DNA of 64,000 bases, from positions 41,390 to 105,389 of the forward strand of contig NZ_VJZR01000013.1 in NCBI RefSeq assembly GCF_007097365.1. The letters run 5' to 3'. The position numbers were made by a program, and so were the translations under genes. Below the pieces are notes generated by a model. That model was not told the DNA's origin. It ran no database searches and was given only the letters and a program-made list of their open reading frames with translations. Origin of the DNA: Flavobacterium franklandianum (GTDB lineage: Bacteria; Bacteroidota; Bacteroidia; Flavobacteriales; Flavobacteriaceae). Below are positions 26,162-36,443 of the stretch, one piece after another. Every line of letters starts with the position of its first letter. Position 1 is the stretch's first letter.

Positions 26162-26316
26162 ATCCAGTTTAAAAGTTTTAAAAAACGAACTTGTTCTATT
26201 TTAATTATTTTTAATGGGAATTTTGCAAATTAAGGATGTAATAGTGTAACTATCAAAAACTCCTTTTCATTTAATTTTACGAAACACAAATTTATATGTA
26301 ATTTAAAAAAAATAGT

Positions 26317-26622
26317 ATGAAAAATGTTAATGTAAGTATCGAAGCTTGTTTGGCCTGCATGGTAGAATGTGAAAAATGTGCAACTGATTGTTTAACGATG
26401 GAGGGACACAAAGCCTGTATCAAACTTTGCCGTGATTGCGCTGATATCTGTGCACTTTGCGCTCGTTTGTGTGCCAGAGGCTCAAAATTTGCTGATGAAC
26501 TTTGTTCTTTATGTGTAAAATGTTGCGAAGAATGCGCCCTTGAATGCAGTAAACACGAAATGGAATGTTGCAAAAAATGTGCAAATGTGTGCAAGAAATG
26601 TGCAGAAGCCTGTAAAATGTAA
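26317..26622 (+). CDS. Four-helix bundle copper-binding protein (second copy)
   Basis: 101 residues, very cysteine-rich: CLACMVECEKCATDC, CIKLCRDCADICALCARLC, CSLCVKCCEECALEC, CCKKCANVCKKCAEAC. The helical CxxC/CxxxC ladder marks a DUF326/Csp-like Cu(I) storage protein. There is no signal peptide. It is shorter and denser in cysteine than the copy at 21173. Followed after 19 bp by the heavy-metal-binding lipoprotein gene, so the two probably share a transcript. Confidence 0.88.
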   Translation: MKNVNVSIEACLACMVECEKCATDCLTMEGHKACIKLCRDCADICALCARLCARGSKFADELCSLCVKCCEECALECSKHEMECCKKCANVCKKCAEACKM

Positions 26623-26641
26623 AAAACTAAAATTAAAAAAA

Positions 26642-26932
26642 ATGAAACATAAAATCTTGGCTACTGTAATAGTGGCAGCGCTAATAGTTTCTTGCAACCA
26701 GAAAAATAAAGAGGCTACAATTACTAATCAGCATATGATGGATAACGATTCCACAATGATGCACAATGACTCTACAATGATGGAAAATGATGCAAAAATG
26801 ATGCAAACGAATACTAAAACGTACTCTTGTCCGATGCATCCTGAAGTGCAAGGTAATCTGAACGATAAATGTTCTAAATGTGGAATGAAGTTGACCGTTG
26901 CCGTGCCTCATACTTTAGACGATAATAAATAA
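26642..26932 (+). CDS. Lipoprotein with heavy-metal-binding domain
   Basis: 96 residues from the ATG at 26642; upstream in-frame codons overlap the copper-binding gene in another frame and are not used. Signal peptide and lipobox end in VSC at residue 18. A short Met/Asp repeat follows (MMDNDSTMMHNDSTMMENDA). Then comes one heavy-metal-binding domain, YSCPMHPEVQGN to CSKCGMKL (about 60-83), the same module as at the start of the multicopper oxidase. It likely captures Cu in the periplasm. Last gene of the copper island; a bidirectional terminator follows. Confidence 0.85.
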   Translation: MKHKILATVIVAALIVSCNQKNKEATITNQHMMDNDSTMMHNDSTMMENDAKMMQTNTKTYSCPMHPEVQGNLNDKCSKCGMKLTVAVPHTLDDNK

Positions 26933-27102
26933 CTTCCCAAAAATCCGGGAAAAATGAGTTGGGAAAATTTTAAATTACATATTGATTTTTCTATAAAGTA
27001 AGATGCTGGTCGTCATAATAGTGCAATAGATTTCCAAAACAAATTTATGAGCTAAAATTTGCTAATCTGTGTTTGTTATAAAATAATGCGTAATAAAATA
27101 AA

Positions 27103-27133
27103 AAATCCGACACATTTGTACAGTGTCGGATTT
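27103..27133. terminator. Bidirectional terminator between convergent genes
   Basis: AAATCCGACAC (27103-27113) and GTGTCGGATTT (27123-27133) form an 11-bp perfect stem with a 9-base loop. An A-run on the left serves the minus-strand transporter gene; the plus side has TTTCTT. Confidence 0.8.
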
Positions 27134-27156
27134 CTTAAAAAATTTCTTTTCTTTTC

Positions 27157-28410
27157 TTAATGACTCACATTCACCACTTCCTCAGGATTGTGTTTGTGTT
27201 TAAACAATATTGCAAAAGCAATCGCTATTACCAAAGCATAACCTGCAAAACTCAACCAGATACTATGCCAATCTCTTTCGCCATTGTGGGTAAAGAATTT
27301 ATCTATTGCCCAACCTGAAGTAAAACTCCCTAAAATAGCTCCCACTCCATTGGTCATCATCATAAATAAACCTTGAGCAGAAGATCGGTTTTTAGAATCA
27401 GTATTCGTCTCTACAAATAGTGAACCTGAAATATTAAAGAAATCGAATGCCATTCCGTAAACAATACACGACATAATAATCATCCATAAACTATCTGTTG
27501 GATTACCAAAAGCAAACAAACCAAAACGTAATACCCAAGCAAACATAGATATTAACATCACTTGTTTGATGCCAAATCGTTTCAAGAAAAAAGGAATGGC
27601 CAGGATAAACAGCGTTTCAGAAATTTGAGAAATAGACATTATTATGGTCGAGTATTTTACCACAAATGAATCTGCATATTCAGGAATATTTTTAAATTCA
27701 TCCAAAAAAACATCACCATAGGCGTTTGTAAGTTGCAAAGCTCCTCCCAAAAACATAGAAAAAATAAAGAATAATGCCATTTTATAATTCGCAAAAAGCT
27801 TAAAAGATTCTAAACCTAATGTTTCCATTAACGAAGCGTTTTCTTTTGTCAACCTTTGGGGCTTACATTTAGGCAATGTAAAAGCGTAAATACCCAAAAT
27901 AAGTGCCGCAATTCCGGCAATATAAAACTGATAAGCTGTTGCTTTATTTCCTGTTAAATTGGTAATCCACATAGCTACAATAAAACCAATAGTACCCCAA
28001 ACACGAATGGGCGGATAATCTTTGATAACGTCTCTATTATTCAATTTGAGTGCAGTAAATGAAATAGAATTACTCAAAGCAATTGTTGGCATATAAAAAC
28101 ACATTGCCAACAGCATCACATAAATAAAATTGGTTGGAGTTGCAATTTGCGGCAAACAAAACAAAACAGCAGCATATAAAATATGTAAAATTCCATAGAG
28201 CTTTTCAGCATTCATCCATCTGTCGGCAACGATTCCAGTTAAAGTTGGCATAAATAATGATGCAATTCCCATTGTTCCGAAAACTAGACCAAATTGCGTT
28301 CCGTCCCAACTTTTAGTTCCTAACCAAAAATTTGCAATGGTAATCAGCCAAGCTCCCCAAACAAAAAACTGAAGAAAGCTCATCAATGTTAGCCTATTCT
28401 TAATATTCAT
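27157..28410 (-). CDS. Nucleoside:H+ symporter / NupG-like MFS permease
   Basis: Major facilitator protein of 417 residues with about 12 hydrophobic segments. The start MNIKNRLTLMSFLQFFVWGAWL and the following FGTMGIASLFMPTLTGIVADRW match the nucleoside permease NupG family. That family takes up nucleosides with protons across the inner membrane. It ends ahead of a strong terminator and has no obvious operon partner. Specificity is inferred from family only. Confidence 0.85.
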   Translation of the reverse strand: MNIKNRLTLMSFLQFFVWGAWLITIANFWLGTKSWDGTQFGLVFGTMGIASLFMPTLTGIVADRWMNAEKLYGILHILYAAVLFCLPQIATPTNFIYVMLLAMCFYMPTIALSNSISFTALKLNNRDVIKDYPPIRVWGTIGFIVAMWITNLTGNKATAYQFYIAGIAALILGIYAFTLPKCKPQRLTKENASLMETLGLESFKLFANYKMALFFIFSMFLGGALQLTNAYGDVFLDEFKNIPEYADSFVVKYSTIIMSISQISETLFILAIPFFLKRFGIKQVMLISMFAWVLRFGLFAFGNPTDSLWMIIMSCIVYGMAFDFFNISGSLFVETNTDSKNRSSAQGLFMMMTNGVGAILGSFTSGWAIDKFFTHNGERDWHSIWLSFAGYALVIAIAFAILFKHKHNPEEVVNVSH

Positions 28411-28502
28411 AATAATGTTGTTTAATTTAAAAAGACCTAATCTATTGGGTAAATCTAAGAATAATTTGAGAGATTCAAATTAAAAACGAGAATTCTTTTA
28501 CA
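28411..28502. other. Upstream region of nucleoside permease gene
   Basis: AT-rich spacer between the permease start and the terminator of the putative small RNA. No further structure seen. Confidence 0.3.
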
Positions 28503-28688
28503 TAAAAAAAACAGCCTTTGGGGACAAGCTGTTTTTTTAACTAATTAACAACAAAAACTAAATTATTATTTTTTTATAAATAGTAGGTTAAGTTTTAAAG
28601 TAGATTGTGGGGCAAAAAGTTTTAATTCTTAATAACCTTGTTATATTGTTTTAATTTCTTGGTGTAAATATACGTCGATTATCGTTTA
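28503..28688 (-). ncRNA. Candidate orphan leader / small RNA ending in a terminator
   Basis: About 185 bases transcribed leftwards from the promoter at 28694-28718. The sequence is homologous to the promoter and leader of the CAP-domain lipoprotein gene (37568-37760). Shared blocks include TTTTAAACGAT at the start and TTTGCCCCACAATCTACTTTA near the end. Here no ATG follows; instead AAAAACAGC...GCTGTTTTT plus a poly-U forms a terminator at 28504-28538. Either a small RNA or the relic of a lost gene copy. Confidence 0.4.
28504..28538. terminator. Terminator at end of orphan leader / downstream of pdxH
   Basis: AAAAAACAGC and GCTGTTTTTT flank a loop containing CTTTGGGGACAA, with poly-T on both strands. 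On the minus strand it closes the candidate small RNA and any read-through from pdxH. Confidence 0.75.
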
Positions 28689-28693
28689 AAATA

Positions 28694-28718
28694 CAAATAA
28701 AACCGATTAAATACACAA
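28694..28718 (-). promoter_or_regulatory. Promoter of the orphan leader
   Basis: On the minus strand, TTG (complement of 28716-28718), 16 bases, then TATTTG (complement of 28694-28699). Spacing and surrounding bases (TTGTGTATTT) are the same as in the copy at 37692-37716, which supports a functional element. Confidence 0.45.
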
Positions 28719-28808
28719 TATATTTTAATAACTATGTAATTAACTTACAAATATGAATAGTTGTACTGATTTCTAAAACATAGAAAGAAGGAATTTCAAA
28801 TTTGAATC

Positions 28809-29453
28809 TTAAGGTGCCAATCGATCTGTTTGCCAAGAATAATCATCTTGCAGCTGATACCGAATTCTGTCGTGAAGTCGATTGGGTCTACCTTGCCAAA
28901 ATTCAACCGCTATAGGACGAATTAAAAAGCCGCCCCAATAATAAGGTCTTGGGATTTCTTTGCCTTCAAAATCGGTTTCCAATTGTTTTAAAGAATCTTC
29001 CAAAACGCTACGGGAGGCAATAATCTCACTTTGATTCGAAACTATAGCTCCCAATTTACTTCCCGTTGGTCGGGAATCAAAATAACCGTCAGAAAGATTT
29101 TCAGAAATCTTCTCAGCTACTCCTTTAATGATGACCTGGCGTTCGAGTGATGACCAGAAAAAAGAAAGACACACATTAGGATTATTGGCAATAGCCCTAC
29201 CCTTTTCAGAATTATAATTGGTATAAAAAATAAATCCTTCATAAGTAAATTGCTTCAAAAGAACCACCCTCGACTTCGGAAAACCATCTAGTCCAAGGGT
29301 AGAAACCGTCATCGCATTGACTTCATCGACACCTCCAAAATCCTCGACTTCGTGAAACCATCTGTTGAATAAATTGATTGGATCTTCGGGAATATTAGTT
29401 TCCAAAAGTTCGCTTTTTTCATATGATTTCCTATAATTACTTAAGTCTTCCAT
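28809..29453 (-). CDS. pdxH: Pyridoxamine 5'-phosphate oxidase
   Basis: FMN enzyme that makes pyridoxal 5'-phosphate from pyridoxine or pyridoxamine phosphate, 214 residues, standard length. Typical segments: the N-terminal YRKSYEKSELLE, SRVVLLKQFTYEGFIFYTNYNSEKG (FMN/phosphate site, about 62-86), FFWSSLERQVIIKG, and the C-terminal EFWQGRPNRLHDRIRY and W-x-x-x-RLAP end that holds PLP. Monocistronic, with the orphan leader element downstream. Confidence 0.97.
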   Translation of the reverse strand: MEDLSNYRKSYEKSELLETNIPEDPINLFNRWFHEVEDFGGVDEVNAMTVSTLGLDGFPKSRVVLLKQFTYEGFIFYTNYNSEKGRAIANNPNVCLSFFWSSLERQVIIKGVAEKISENLSDGYFDSRPTGSKLGAIVSNQSEIIASRSVLEDSLKQLETDFEGKEIPRPYYWGGFLIRPIAVEFWQGRPNRLHDRIRYQLQDDYSWQTDRLAP

Positions 29454-29530
29454 TGTTTAATTTCTTTAGTTGCAAAAATAAGCAAACTTATTCTCATAAA
29501 AGAGTTTACAGCAAATGTATTATTCTTGTA

Positions 29531-29600
29531 ATTTGTCACATTTGAAGTGCCTAAATTATTTAGCTCACTCTTGCGTTGACACCCTAACAGAGTGACAAAT
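29531..29600. repeat. Nested inverted repeats upstream of rnz terminal region
   Basis: ATTTGTCAC (29531-29539) and GTGACAAAT (29592-29600) are perfect 9-bp inverted arms. Inside them CACTCT (29565-29570) and AGAGTG (29590-29595) make a second pairing. Located between pdxH and the 3' end of rnz; no T-run, function unknown. Confidence 0.5.
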
Positions 29601-29631
29601 GGAGTGCTAACACAATTGGTCTTTTATTTTA

Positions 29632-30537
29632 TCAAAACTCAAATGATTTTCCATCATCGGCTAATAGGATGTTCGGAAAAATGGTTTCGGCTTGTTCTTT
29701 AAAAAGTTCAATATTTTCATATCGAGTAGAATAATGCCCTAAAACCAATTGTTTAACCTTGGCTTTCAAAGCTATGGTCGCTGCTTCTTTTGCCGTACTG
29801 TGCATCGTTTTTCCAGCCAATGCTTCCTCAGAATCTAGAAATGTTGATTCGTGGTACAAAACATCGACTTCCTTTATATAAGGAATAATACTTTCGTCAT
29901 AAGCCGTGTCAGAACAAAAAGCATAACTCAAAGGTGGAACGGGATCAAAAGTCAATTTATGGTTTTCGATTATGCGACCATCATCCAATGTGATGTCTTT
30001 TCCATTTTTGATATTTTGGTAATAACATTTGTCTATTTCATAGTTTTGAACGGCATCCAAATTCAATTTTCTCTCTCTAATTTTCTCTTGAAACAAAAAC
30101 CCATTGGTATAAACTCGATGATTCAAAGGAATAGTTTTTACAATTACCTTATCATCTTCAAAAATGACTTCACTTTCTTTGGATTCTAATTCGTGGAAAA
30201 ACAAACCGTATTTAGTCCAAGAATTAGACAAACGCAATTGTAAATTGATAATTTCCTTGATTCCTTTGGGGCCATAAACATGCAAATCAGTGGTTCTATT
30301 GAGCAACGCAAAAGTAGAAATCAAACCAATCAAACCAAAAAAGTGGTCGCCGTGTAAATGCGAAATAAATACCTGATTGATTTTAGAAAACTTGATTTTA
30401 TTTTTGCGCAATTGCACTTGAGTTCCTTCGCCACAATCGATTAGAAATAACCGATTTCGGATTTCTAAGACTTGTGAAGTGGGATTGGTAAAAGTGCGTG
30501 GTGTGGCTGCATAACAACCGAGTATGGTTAGATTCAA
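29632..30537 (-). CDS. rnz: Ribonuclease Z
   Basis: tRNA 3' processing endonuclease of the metallo-beta-lactamase fold, 301 residues. The zinc motif HLHGDHFFGL (about 60-69) follows the N-terminal LGCYAATPRTFTNPTS. CSDTAYD (about 210) and GHYSTRYEN (about 269) supply further ligands, and DVLYHESTF lies between. Its partner upstream is a STAS-like gene 80 bp away, the usual flavobacterial neighbour, so the two are likely an operon. Confidence 0.96.
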   Translation of the reverse strand: MNLTILGCYAATPRTFTNPTSQVLEIRNRLFLIDCGEGTQVQLRKNKIKFSKINQVFISHLHGDHFFGLIGLISTFALLNRTTDLHVYGPKGIKEIINLQLRLSNSWTKYGLFFHELESKESEVIFEDDKVIVKTIPLNHRVYTNGFLFQEKIRERKLNLDAVQNYEIDKCYYQNIKNGKDITLDDGRIIENHKLTFDPVPPLSYAFCSDTAYDESIIPYIKEVDVLYHESTFLDSEEALAGKTMHSTAKEAATIALKAKVKQLVLGHYSTRYENIELFKEQAETIFPNILLADDGKSFEF

Positions 30538-30562
30538 TTTAGTTTGTTTAAAATTGTTTGAT

Positions 30563-30600
30563 ATGGTTTAAAAGTTTAAGAGTTTAAACCTTTAAACCAT
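30563..30600. repeat. Intergenic hairpin between STAS-like gene and rnz
   Basis: ATGGTTTAAA (30563-30572) and TTTAAACCAT (30591-30600) are perfect 10-bp arms. The loop and the following CTTAAACTCTTAAAAC add further pairing with GTTTAAGAGTTT. Low-complexity TTTAAA-rich repeat; may be a processing or attenuation site. Confidence 0.5.
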
Positions 30601-30617
30601 CTTAAACTCTTAAAACC

Positions 30618-30950
30618 TTAAAAGCCCAAATCTCTCTCGATTTCTTCCATTTCGATAATATCGTGTGCTTCTTGCAAAGAGCGAACCACAGCTAGTTTAT
30701 CTGAAACGACATTAAAGTCAGGTTCCGAAGTCACTACAACAAATGATTTTTTGGCTTTTCTATGTGTTTTGGATAGTGGCAAAAAGCTTTCAATTGCTTC
30801 CACTGATAGCGTTTTATACATTCTAATATCAATAACAATGTTGCTTTTTTGGAACGTTTTATATTGGTCGCTTAATTTCAAACGAAATGAATCCAAATCA
30901 CCTTGTGTATCTTTTAGGATAACAGTATGTCCTTTTTGTTCTACCTTCAT
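30618..30950 (-). CDS. STAS-like domain protein
   Basis: 110 residues with an alpha/beta pattern of the anti-sigma-factor-antagonist (STAS) fold: strand VEQKGHTVILKD, helix SFRLKLSDQYKTF, strand NIVIDIRMYKTLS, helix VEAIESFLPLSKTHRKAKKS, strand FVVVTSE, then a terminal helix. The canonical phosphorylatable D-S-S/T motif is not evident (IDIRMYKTLS stands in its place), so it may not be a phospho-switch. It precedes rnz on the same strand; a role in RNA processing control is only guesswork. Confidence 0.6.
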   Translation of the reverse strand: MKVEQKGHTVILKDTQGDLDSFRLKLSDQYKTFQKSNIVIDIRMYKTLSVEAIESFLPLSKTHRKAKKSFVVVTSEPDFNVVSDKLAVVRSLQEAHDIIEMEEIERDLGF

Positions 30951-31022
30951 GACGCTAAAATTTATAATATGGCTAATTTACAAAGAAAATTTGTGCTTTG
31001 AAAACGGATGGAGAAATAATAA

Positions 31023-31949
31023 TTATTGAATTTTTGATGCCAATAAATAAATTACAGCCATTCTGATAGCTACTCCATTTTCAACTTGGTTCAAAATTAC
31101 CGATTGTTTGGAATCGGCAACATCCGATGTGATTTCTACCCCACGATTGATTGGACCGGGGTGCATAATTACGATTTCTTTATTCAATGAATCCAGTAAG
31201 GTTTTATCCAATCCGTATTGTTGAGCATATTCCCGTGTTGATGGAAAAAAATTAACATCCATTCTTTCGTTTTGCACGCGAAGCATATTAGCTACATCAC
31301 ACCATTCTAAGGCTTTACGCAAATCCGGTTCAACCGTAACTCCAAGCGATTCAATATGTCTCGGAATAAGTGTTTTGGGTCCGCAAACCTTCACTTCGGC
31401 ACCTTGCATTTGCAAAGCATATATGTTAGAAAGTGCTACTCTGGAATGCAAAACATCACCCACAATTACTACTTTTTTTCCACCTACATCACCCAGTTTT
31501 TCACGAATTGAATAACTGTCTAATAAAGCTTGTGTAGGATGTTCGTGTGCGCCATCGCCAGCATTTACAATACTTGCTTTCACATTTTGAGATAAAAAAT
31601 GAGCTGCTCCAGGACTGGAATGTCGCATCACCACCATATCGACTTTCATCGAAAGAATATTATTTACGGTATCAATCAAGGTTTCTCCTTTTTTTACAGA
31701 AGATTGTGCTGCCGAAAAGCTAATCACGTCTGCTGATAAACGTTTTTGGGCTAGTTCAAAGGAAAGTTTGGTTCGAGTACTGTTTTCGAAAAATATGTTG
31801 GCAATTGTAATGTCGCGAAGTGATGGCACTTTCTTTATGGGACGATTGATAACTTCTTTAAAATGATCGGCAGTTTCAAAAATGAGGTCAATATCTTTCT
31901 TGTTGATATATTTTATTCCCAATAAATGATTTACACTTAACTCGCTCAT
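31023..31949 (-). CDS. pyrB: Aspartate carbamoyltransferase catalytic subunit
   Basis: Second step of pyrimidine synthesis: carbamoyl phosphate plus aspartate to carbamoyl aspartate. 308 residues, full length. The carbamoyl-phosphate loop is FENSTRTKLSFELAQKRL (about 54-71). HPTQALLDSYSI (about 142-153) and MHPGPINRGVEI (about 275-286) are the other hallmark segments. Downstream of pyrR with a 6-bp gap, so pyrRB is an operon. No regulatory chain gene (pyrI) is adjacent. Confidence 0.97.
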   Translation of the reverse strand: MSELSVNHLLGIKYINKKDIDLIFETADHFKEVINRPIKKVPSLRDITIANIFFENSTRTKLSFELAQKRLSADVISFSAAQSSVKKGETLIDTVNNILSMKVDMVVMRHSSPGAAHFLSQNVKASIVNAGDGAHEHPTQALLDSYSIREKLGDVGGKKVVIVGDVLHSRVALSNIYALQMQGAEVKVCGPKTLIPRHIESLGVTVEPDLRKALEWCDVANMLRVQNERMDVNFFPSTREYAQQYGLDKTLLDSLNKEIVIMHPGPINRGVEITSDVADSKQSVILNQVENGVAIRMAVIYLLASKIQ

Positions 31950-31955
31950 TTTCTA

Positions 31956-32495
31956 TTATTTATTAATTAAATAAACGGCATCTTCACCGTCTTGTTCTTT
32001 CCAACACACCTGAACTTTCTCATCGTTGATAGCATCCACCTGACGACCCCGATAATCGGGCTGAATAGGCAAATGACGGCTAAAACGACGGTCAATAAGT
32101 ACTAATAATTCAATTTCTGATGGCCGTCCAAAGGATTGAATAGCCGTCAATGCCGACCGAATGCTTCGACCAGTATATAATACATCGTCTATGAAAACGA
32201 CTTTTTTGTTTTCGACGATAAAATCGATTTGAGTTTTGTTGGCTTCCAAAGGTTTATTGGTTCTGCGGAAATCATCTCTAAAGAAAGTGATGTCCAAATA
32301 ACCCAAAGCAATTTTCGGAATTTGATATTCATTTACCAACATATCTTTTAATCGCTCCGCTAAGAAAGTACCACGTGGCTGAATACCAACTAAAATAGTA
32401 TCCGAAAAATCAAGATGCTTTTCGACTAACTGACAGGCCAAACGATGCAGAATGATATTGACTTCTTTTGAAGTGAGCAATACTTTTTGACTCAT
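31956..32495 (-). CDS. pyrR: PyrR bifunctional pyr operon regulator / uracil phosphoribosyltransferase
   Basis: 179-residue phosphoribosyltransferase-fold protein. The PRPP-binding motif VVFIDDVLYTGRSIRSAL (about 95-112) and GIQPRGTFLAERL are as in PyrR. It regulates pyr genes by binding UMP and mRNA attenuators and has weak UPRTase activity. A -7-like TATATTTG lies at the complement of 32518-32525, 23 bp upstream. No clear PyrR-type anti-terminator loop was seen between that promoter and pyrR, so regulation here may differ. Confidence 0.93.
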   Translation of the reverse strand: MSQKVLLTSKEVNIILHRLACQLVEKHLDFSDTILVGIQPRGTFLAERLKDMLVNEYQIPKIALGYLDITFFRDDFRRTNKPLEANKTQIDFIVENKKVVFIDDVLYTGRSIRSALTAIQSFGRPSEIELLVLIDRRFSRHLPIQPDYRGRQVDAINDEKVQVCWKEQDGEDAVYLINK

Positions 32496-32619
32496 AATGA
32501 AGGTTGTGTTTGCAATACAAATATAGGAATTCTGAGTTATTAATTATAAATTATAAGTTGAGATTTTTATAATTTTAAAATTTTCACCATTTCGATTGCA
32601 ATAAAAGCTTTTAATGAAT

Positions 32620-32649
32620 TGATATTGAATACTCTACTATTCAATATCA
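32620..32649. repeat. Perfect 12-bp inverted repeat upstream of small lipoprotein gene
   Basis: TGATATTGAATA (32620-32631), 6-base loop, TATTCAATATCA (32638-32649). No T-run. It sits between the divergent pyrR and the small lipoprotein gene and could be a regulator site or mRNA hairpin. Confidence 0.6.
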
Positions 32650-32755
32650 TTTCATAAAACATAATTATGTAAGTTTTTCTGTGAATTATATAACAAAACC
32701 TTTTTGCTTTTAGGATAGTTTTACAAAACCAATTAAAATGTAAAACCAAGAAATT

Positions 32756-32929
32756 ATGAAAGACAAAATTACAAGATTAGTACTGCTTCTAATAATATTA
32801 ATATCGGTAACAAGTTGCTCTATAGTGAAAGGAATATTTGAAGCTGGTGTGGGAGTTGGAATTTTTATTATAGTTCTTTTATTAGCCATAATAGCCTATG
32901 TAATAAGCAAAATTATGGGAAATAAATAA
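32756..32929 (+). CDS. Small membrane lipoprotein
   Basis: 57 residues: MKDKITRLVLLLIILISVTSC with lipobox VTSC (C21), a short glycine-rich spacer (IVKGIFEAGVGVG), then a second hydrophobic segment (IFIIVLLLAIIAYVI) and SKIMGNK. This lipid-anchored plus one-helix layout recurs in short flavobacterial proteins of unknown role. The clean reading frame between hairpins supports it. Confidence 0.6.
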   Translation: MKDKITRLVLLLIILISVTSCSIVKGIFEAGVGVGIFIIVLLLAIIAYVISKIMGNK

Positions 32930-32930
32930 A

Positions 32931-32955
32931 AAAATCCCGCTACATCATAGCGGGA
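32931..32955 (-). terminator. Terminator of the ABC-F gene
   Basis: TCCCGCTA (32935-32942) and TAGCGGGA (32948-32955), 8-bp perfect stem with 5-base loop, followed on the minus strand by a run of seven T. Located 32 bp beyond the ABC-F stop codon. Confidence 0.85.
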
Positions 32956-32986
32956 AATTATATATTCAATATTGTAATTCGAATGT

Positions 32987-34651
<1,665 letters not shown>

Positions 34652-34897
34652 TTAAAATTCAAAAGTAACTAACAAATTGAATTGTTAAATTGAATTTCTA
34701 GAAAGGGAATTTAGATATGAAATTTCATGATTATTTAGAATCCCTAAAGCTAAAATTGCAGTATATTTAATAATTTCCTCCGTAGGTTTATTTTTCACAA
34801 TTTTTGTCTCATTTAATTTTTTTTTCGTTCCCATTACCTTTACATTTACTGCTATTAAATAATTAACAAACCAATTAACTAAATAACTAATTTAATT

Positions 34898-36334
34898 ATG
34901 AATTCAGAAAATTCACAAACCAAATGGGGGCAGTTTATTCCCCTCGTAACCGTATTCTTCTTTTGGGGATTTGTTGCTGCTAGTAACGATATTTTAATTC
35001 CTGTATTTAAAAAAGCATTTGATTTAACACAAAGCCAAAGCCAATTTGTATCTATAGCATTTTATATTTCTTACACCGTAGGTTCCTTAATATACATGGG
35101 GGTTTCTTTATTGATAGGAAAAGATTTAGTCAACAAAATTGGGTATAAAAACGGATTAGCACTAGGATTAGTAATTTCGGCATTGGGAACTTTATTATTT
35201 TACCCTGCGGCAAACACAGGTTCATATCCATTAATGCTTGCAGGTTTATTTACAGTTGGTTTAGGGTTTTCATTACAACAAACTGTAGCCAATCCATTAG
35301 CAATTGCATTAGGACCTATAAAAACTGGTTCGCAACGATTGACTTTGGCTGGAGGAATCAATAATTTTGGAACTACTATTGGTCCCCTAATCGTGAGTTT
35401 TGCCATTTTTGGTGCAGCTGCAACTGGAAATACAGATATGAGTATTGAGAGCGTTAAAATCCCTTATCTAATATTAGGATTAGCATTTTTATTAGTAGCT
35501 GTTTTATTAAAATTTTCATCTTTACCTGAACATCCTGAAACCATTGTAGAGTCTGCAGAAGATATAGTATCTGCAAAAAAATCTGCTTTACAATATCCAC
35601 AATTAGTTATGGGTATGATTGCTATTTTTCTTTATGTAGGTGTAGAGGTTTCTACAGCTAGTAATTTACCAGCGTATATGGAAACCAAATTAGGATTTGC
35701 CATTGGCGATATAGCTCCTTATATTTCTTTGTATTGGGCGAGTTTGATGATTGGTCGTTGGACTGGAGCTGTTGAAGCTTTTACAGATAATATGTCTGTC
35801 CAAAAAATTCTTCGTTTTATTGCTCCTTATTTGGCGTTTGGCATTTTCTTGCTTGTTAATGCAATTGCAAAACACGATTTAACTCCATTCTATGTGTATG
35901 GATTAATTATTTTGGTTTTAATTGCTGCCGATATGGCCAGTAAAGGAAATCCTGCCAGAATGTTGTTGATTTTTTCTTCGTTAGGAATTGTCGCCTTATT
36001 TACAGGAATGGCAACAAGCGGAATGGTAAGTGTTTATGCTTTCACCAGTGTAGGTTTATTTTGTAGCACACTTTGGCCGTGTATCTTTACTTTAGCTGTA
36101 AGTGGATTAGGTAAAAACACCAGTCAAGGAAGTAGTTTTTTGATTATGATGATTATGGGGGGTGGAATAATAAGTTGGCTACAAGGTTACGTCTCTGACA
36201 GTATTGGAATTCAAAATAGCTATATAGTTGGTGTTTTATGTTTTGCTTATTTAGCATTTTATGCCTGGAAAGTAAGCGGGATTTTGAGAAATCAAGGTAT
36301 TGATTTTGATAAAAAAATCAGTGGTGGACATTAA
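34898..36334 (+). CDS. FucP-type sugar MFS transporter
   Basis: 478-residue sugar:H+ symporter of the glucose/galactose/fucose permease family. About 12 membrane segments. FFFWGFVAASNDILIPVFKK near the N-terminus (about 20-39) and the segment GFSLQQTVANPLAIALGPIK (about 127-146) are characteristic. The loop around residue 205-225 (LPEHPETIVESAEDIVSAKK) divides the halves. Monocistronic, followed by a long hairpin terminator. Substrate probably a hexose. Confidence 0.9.
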   Translation: MNSENSQTKWGQFIPLVTVFFFWGFVAASNDILIPVFKKAFDLTQSQSQFVSIAFYISYTVGSLIYMGVSLLIGKDLVNKIGYKNGLALGLVISALGTLLFYPAANTGSYPLMLAGLFTVGLGFSLQQTVANPLAIALGPIKTGSQRLTLAGGINNFGTTIGPLIVSFAIFGAAATGNTDMSIESVKIPYLILGLAFLLVAVLLKFSSLPEHPETIVESAEDIVSAKKSALQYPQLVMGMIAIFLYVGVEVSTASNLPAYMETKLGFAIGDIAPYISLYWASLMIGRWTGAVEAFTDNMSVQKILRFIAPYLAFGIFLLVNAIAKHDLTPFYVYGLIILVLIAADMASKGNPARMLLIFSSLGIVALFTGMATSGMVSVYAFTSVGLFCSTLWPCIFTLAVSGLGKNTSQGSSFLIMMIMGGGIISWLQGYVSDSIGIQNSYIVGVLCFAYLAFYAWKVSGILRNQGIDFDKKISGGH

Positions 36335-36443
36335 AAATCCCACTCATCAAGTCATAAAAAACCGATATACAGGATTAATAAAAAAGGTTTAATAGTCTTA
36401 ATAGTTAGTAAAAAGCTGTAGGCACTATAATATTAAATTTTCT

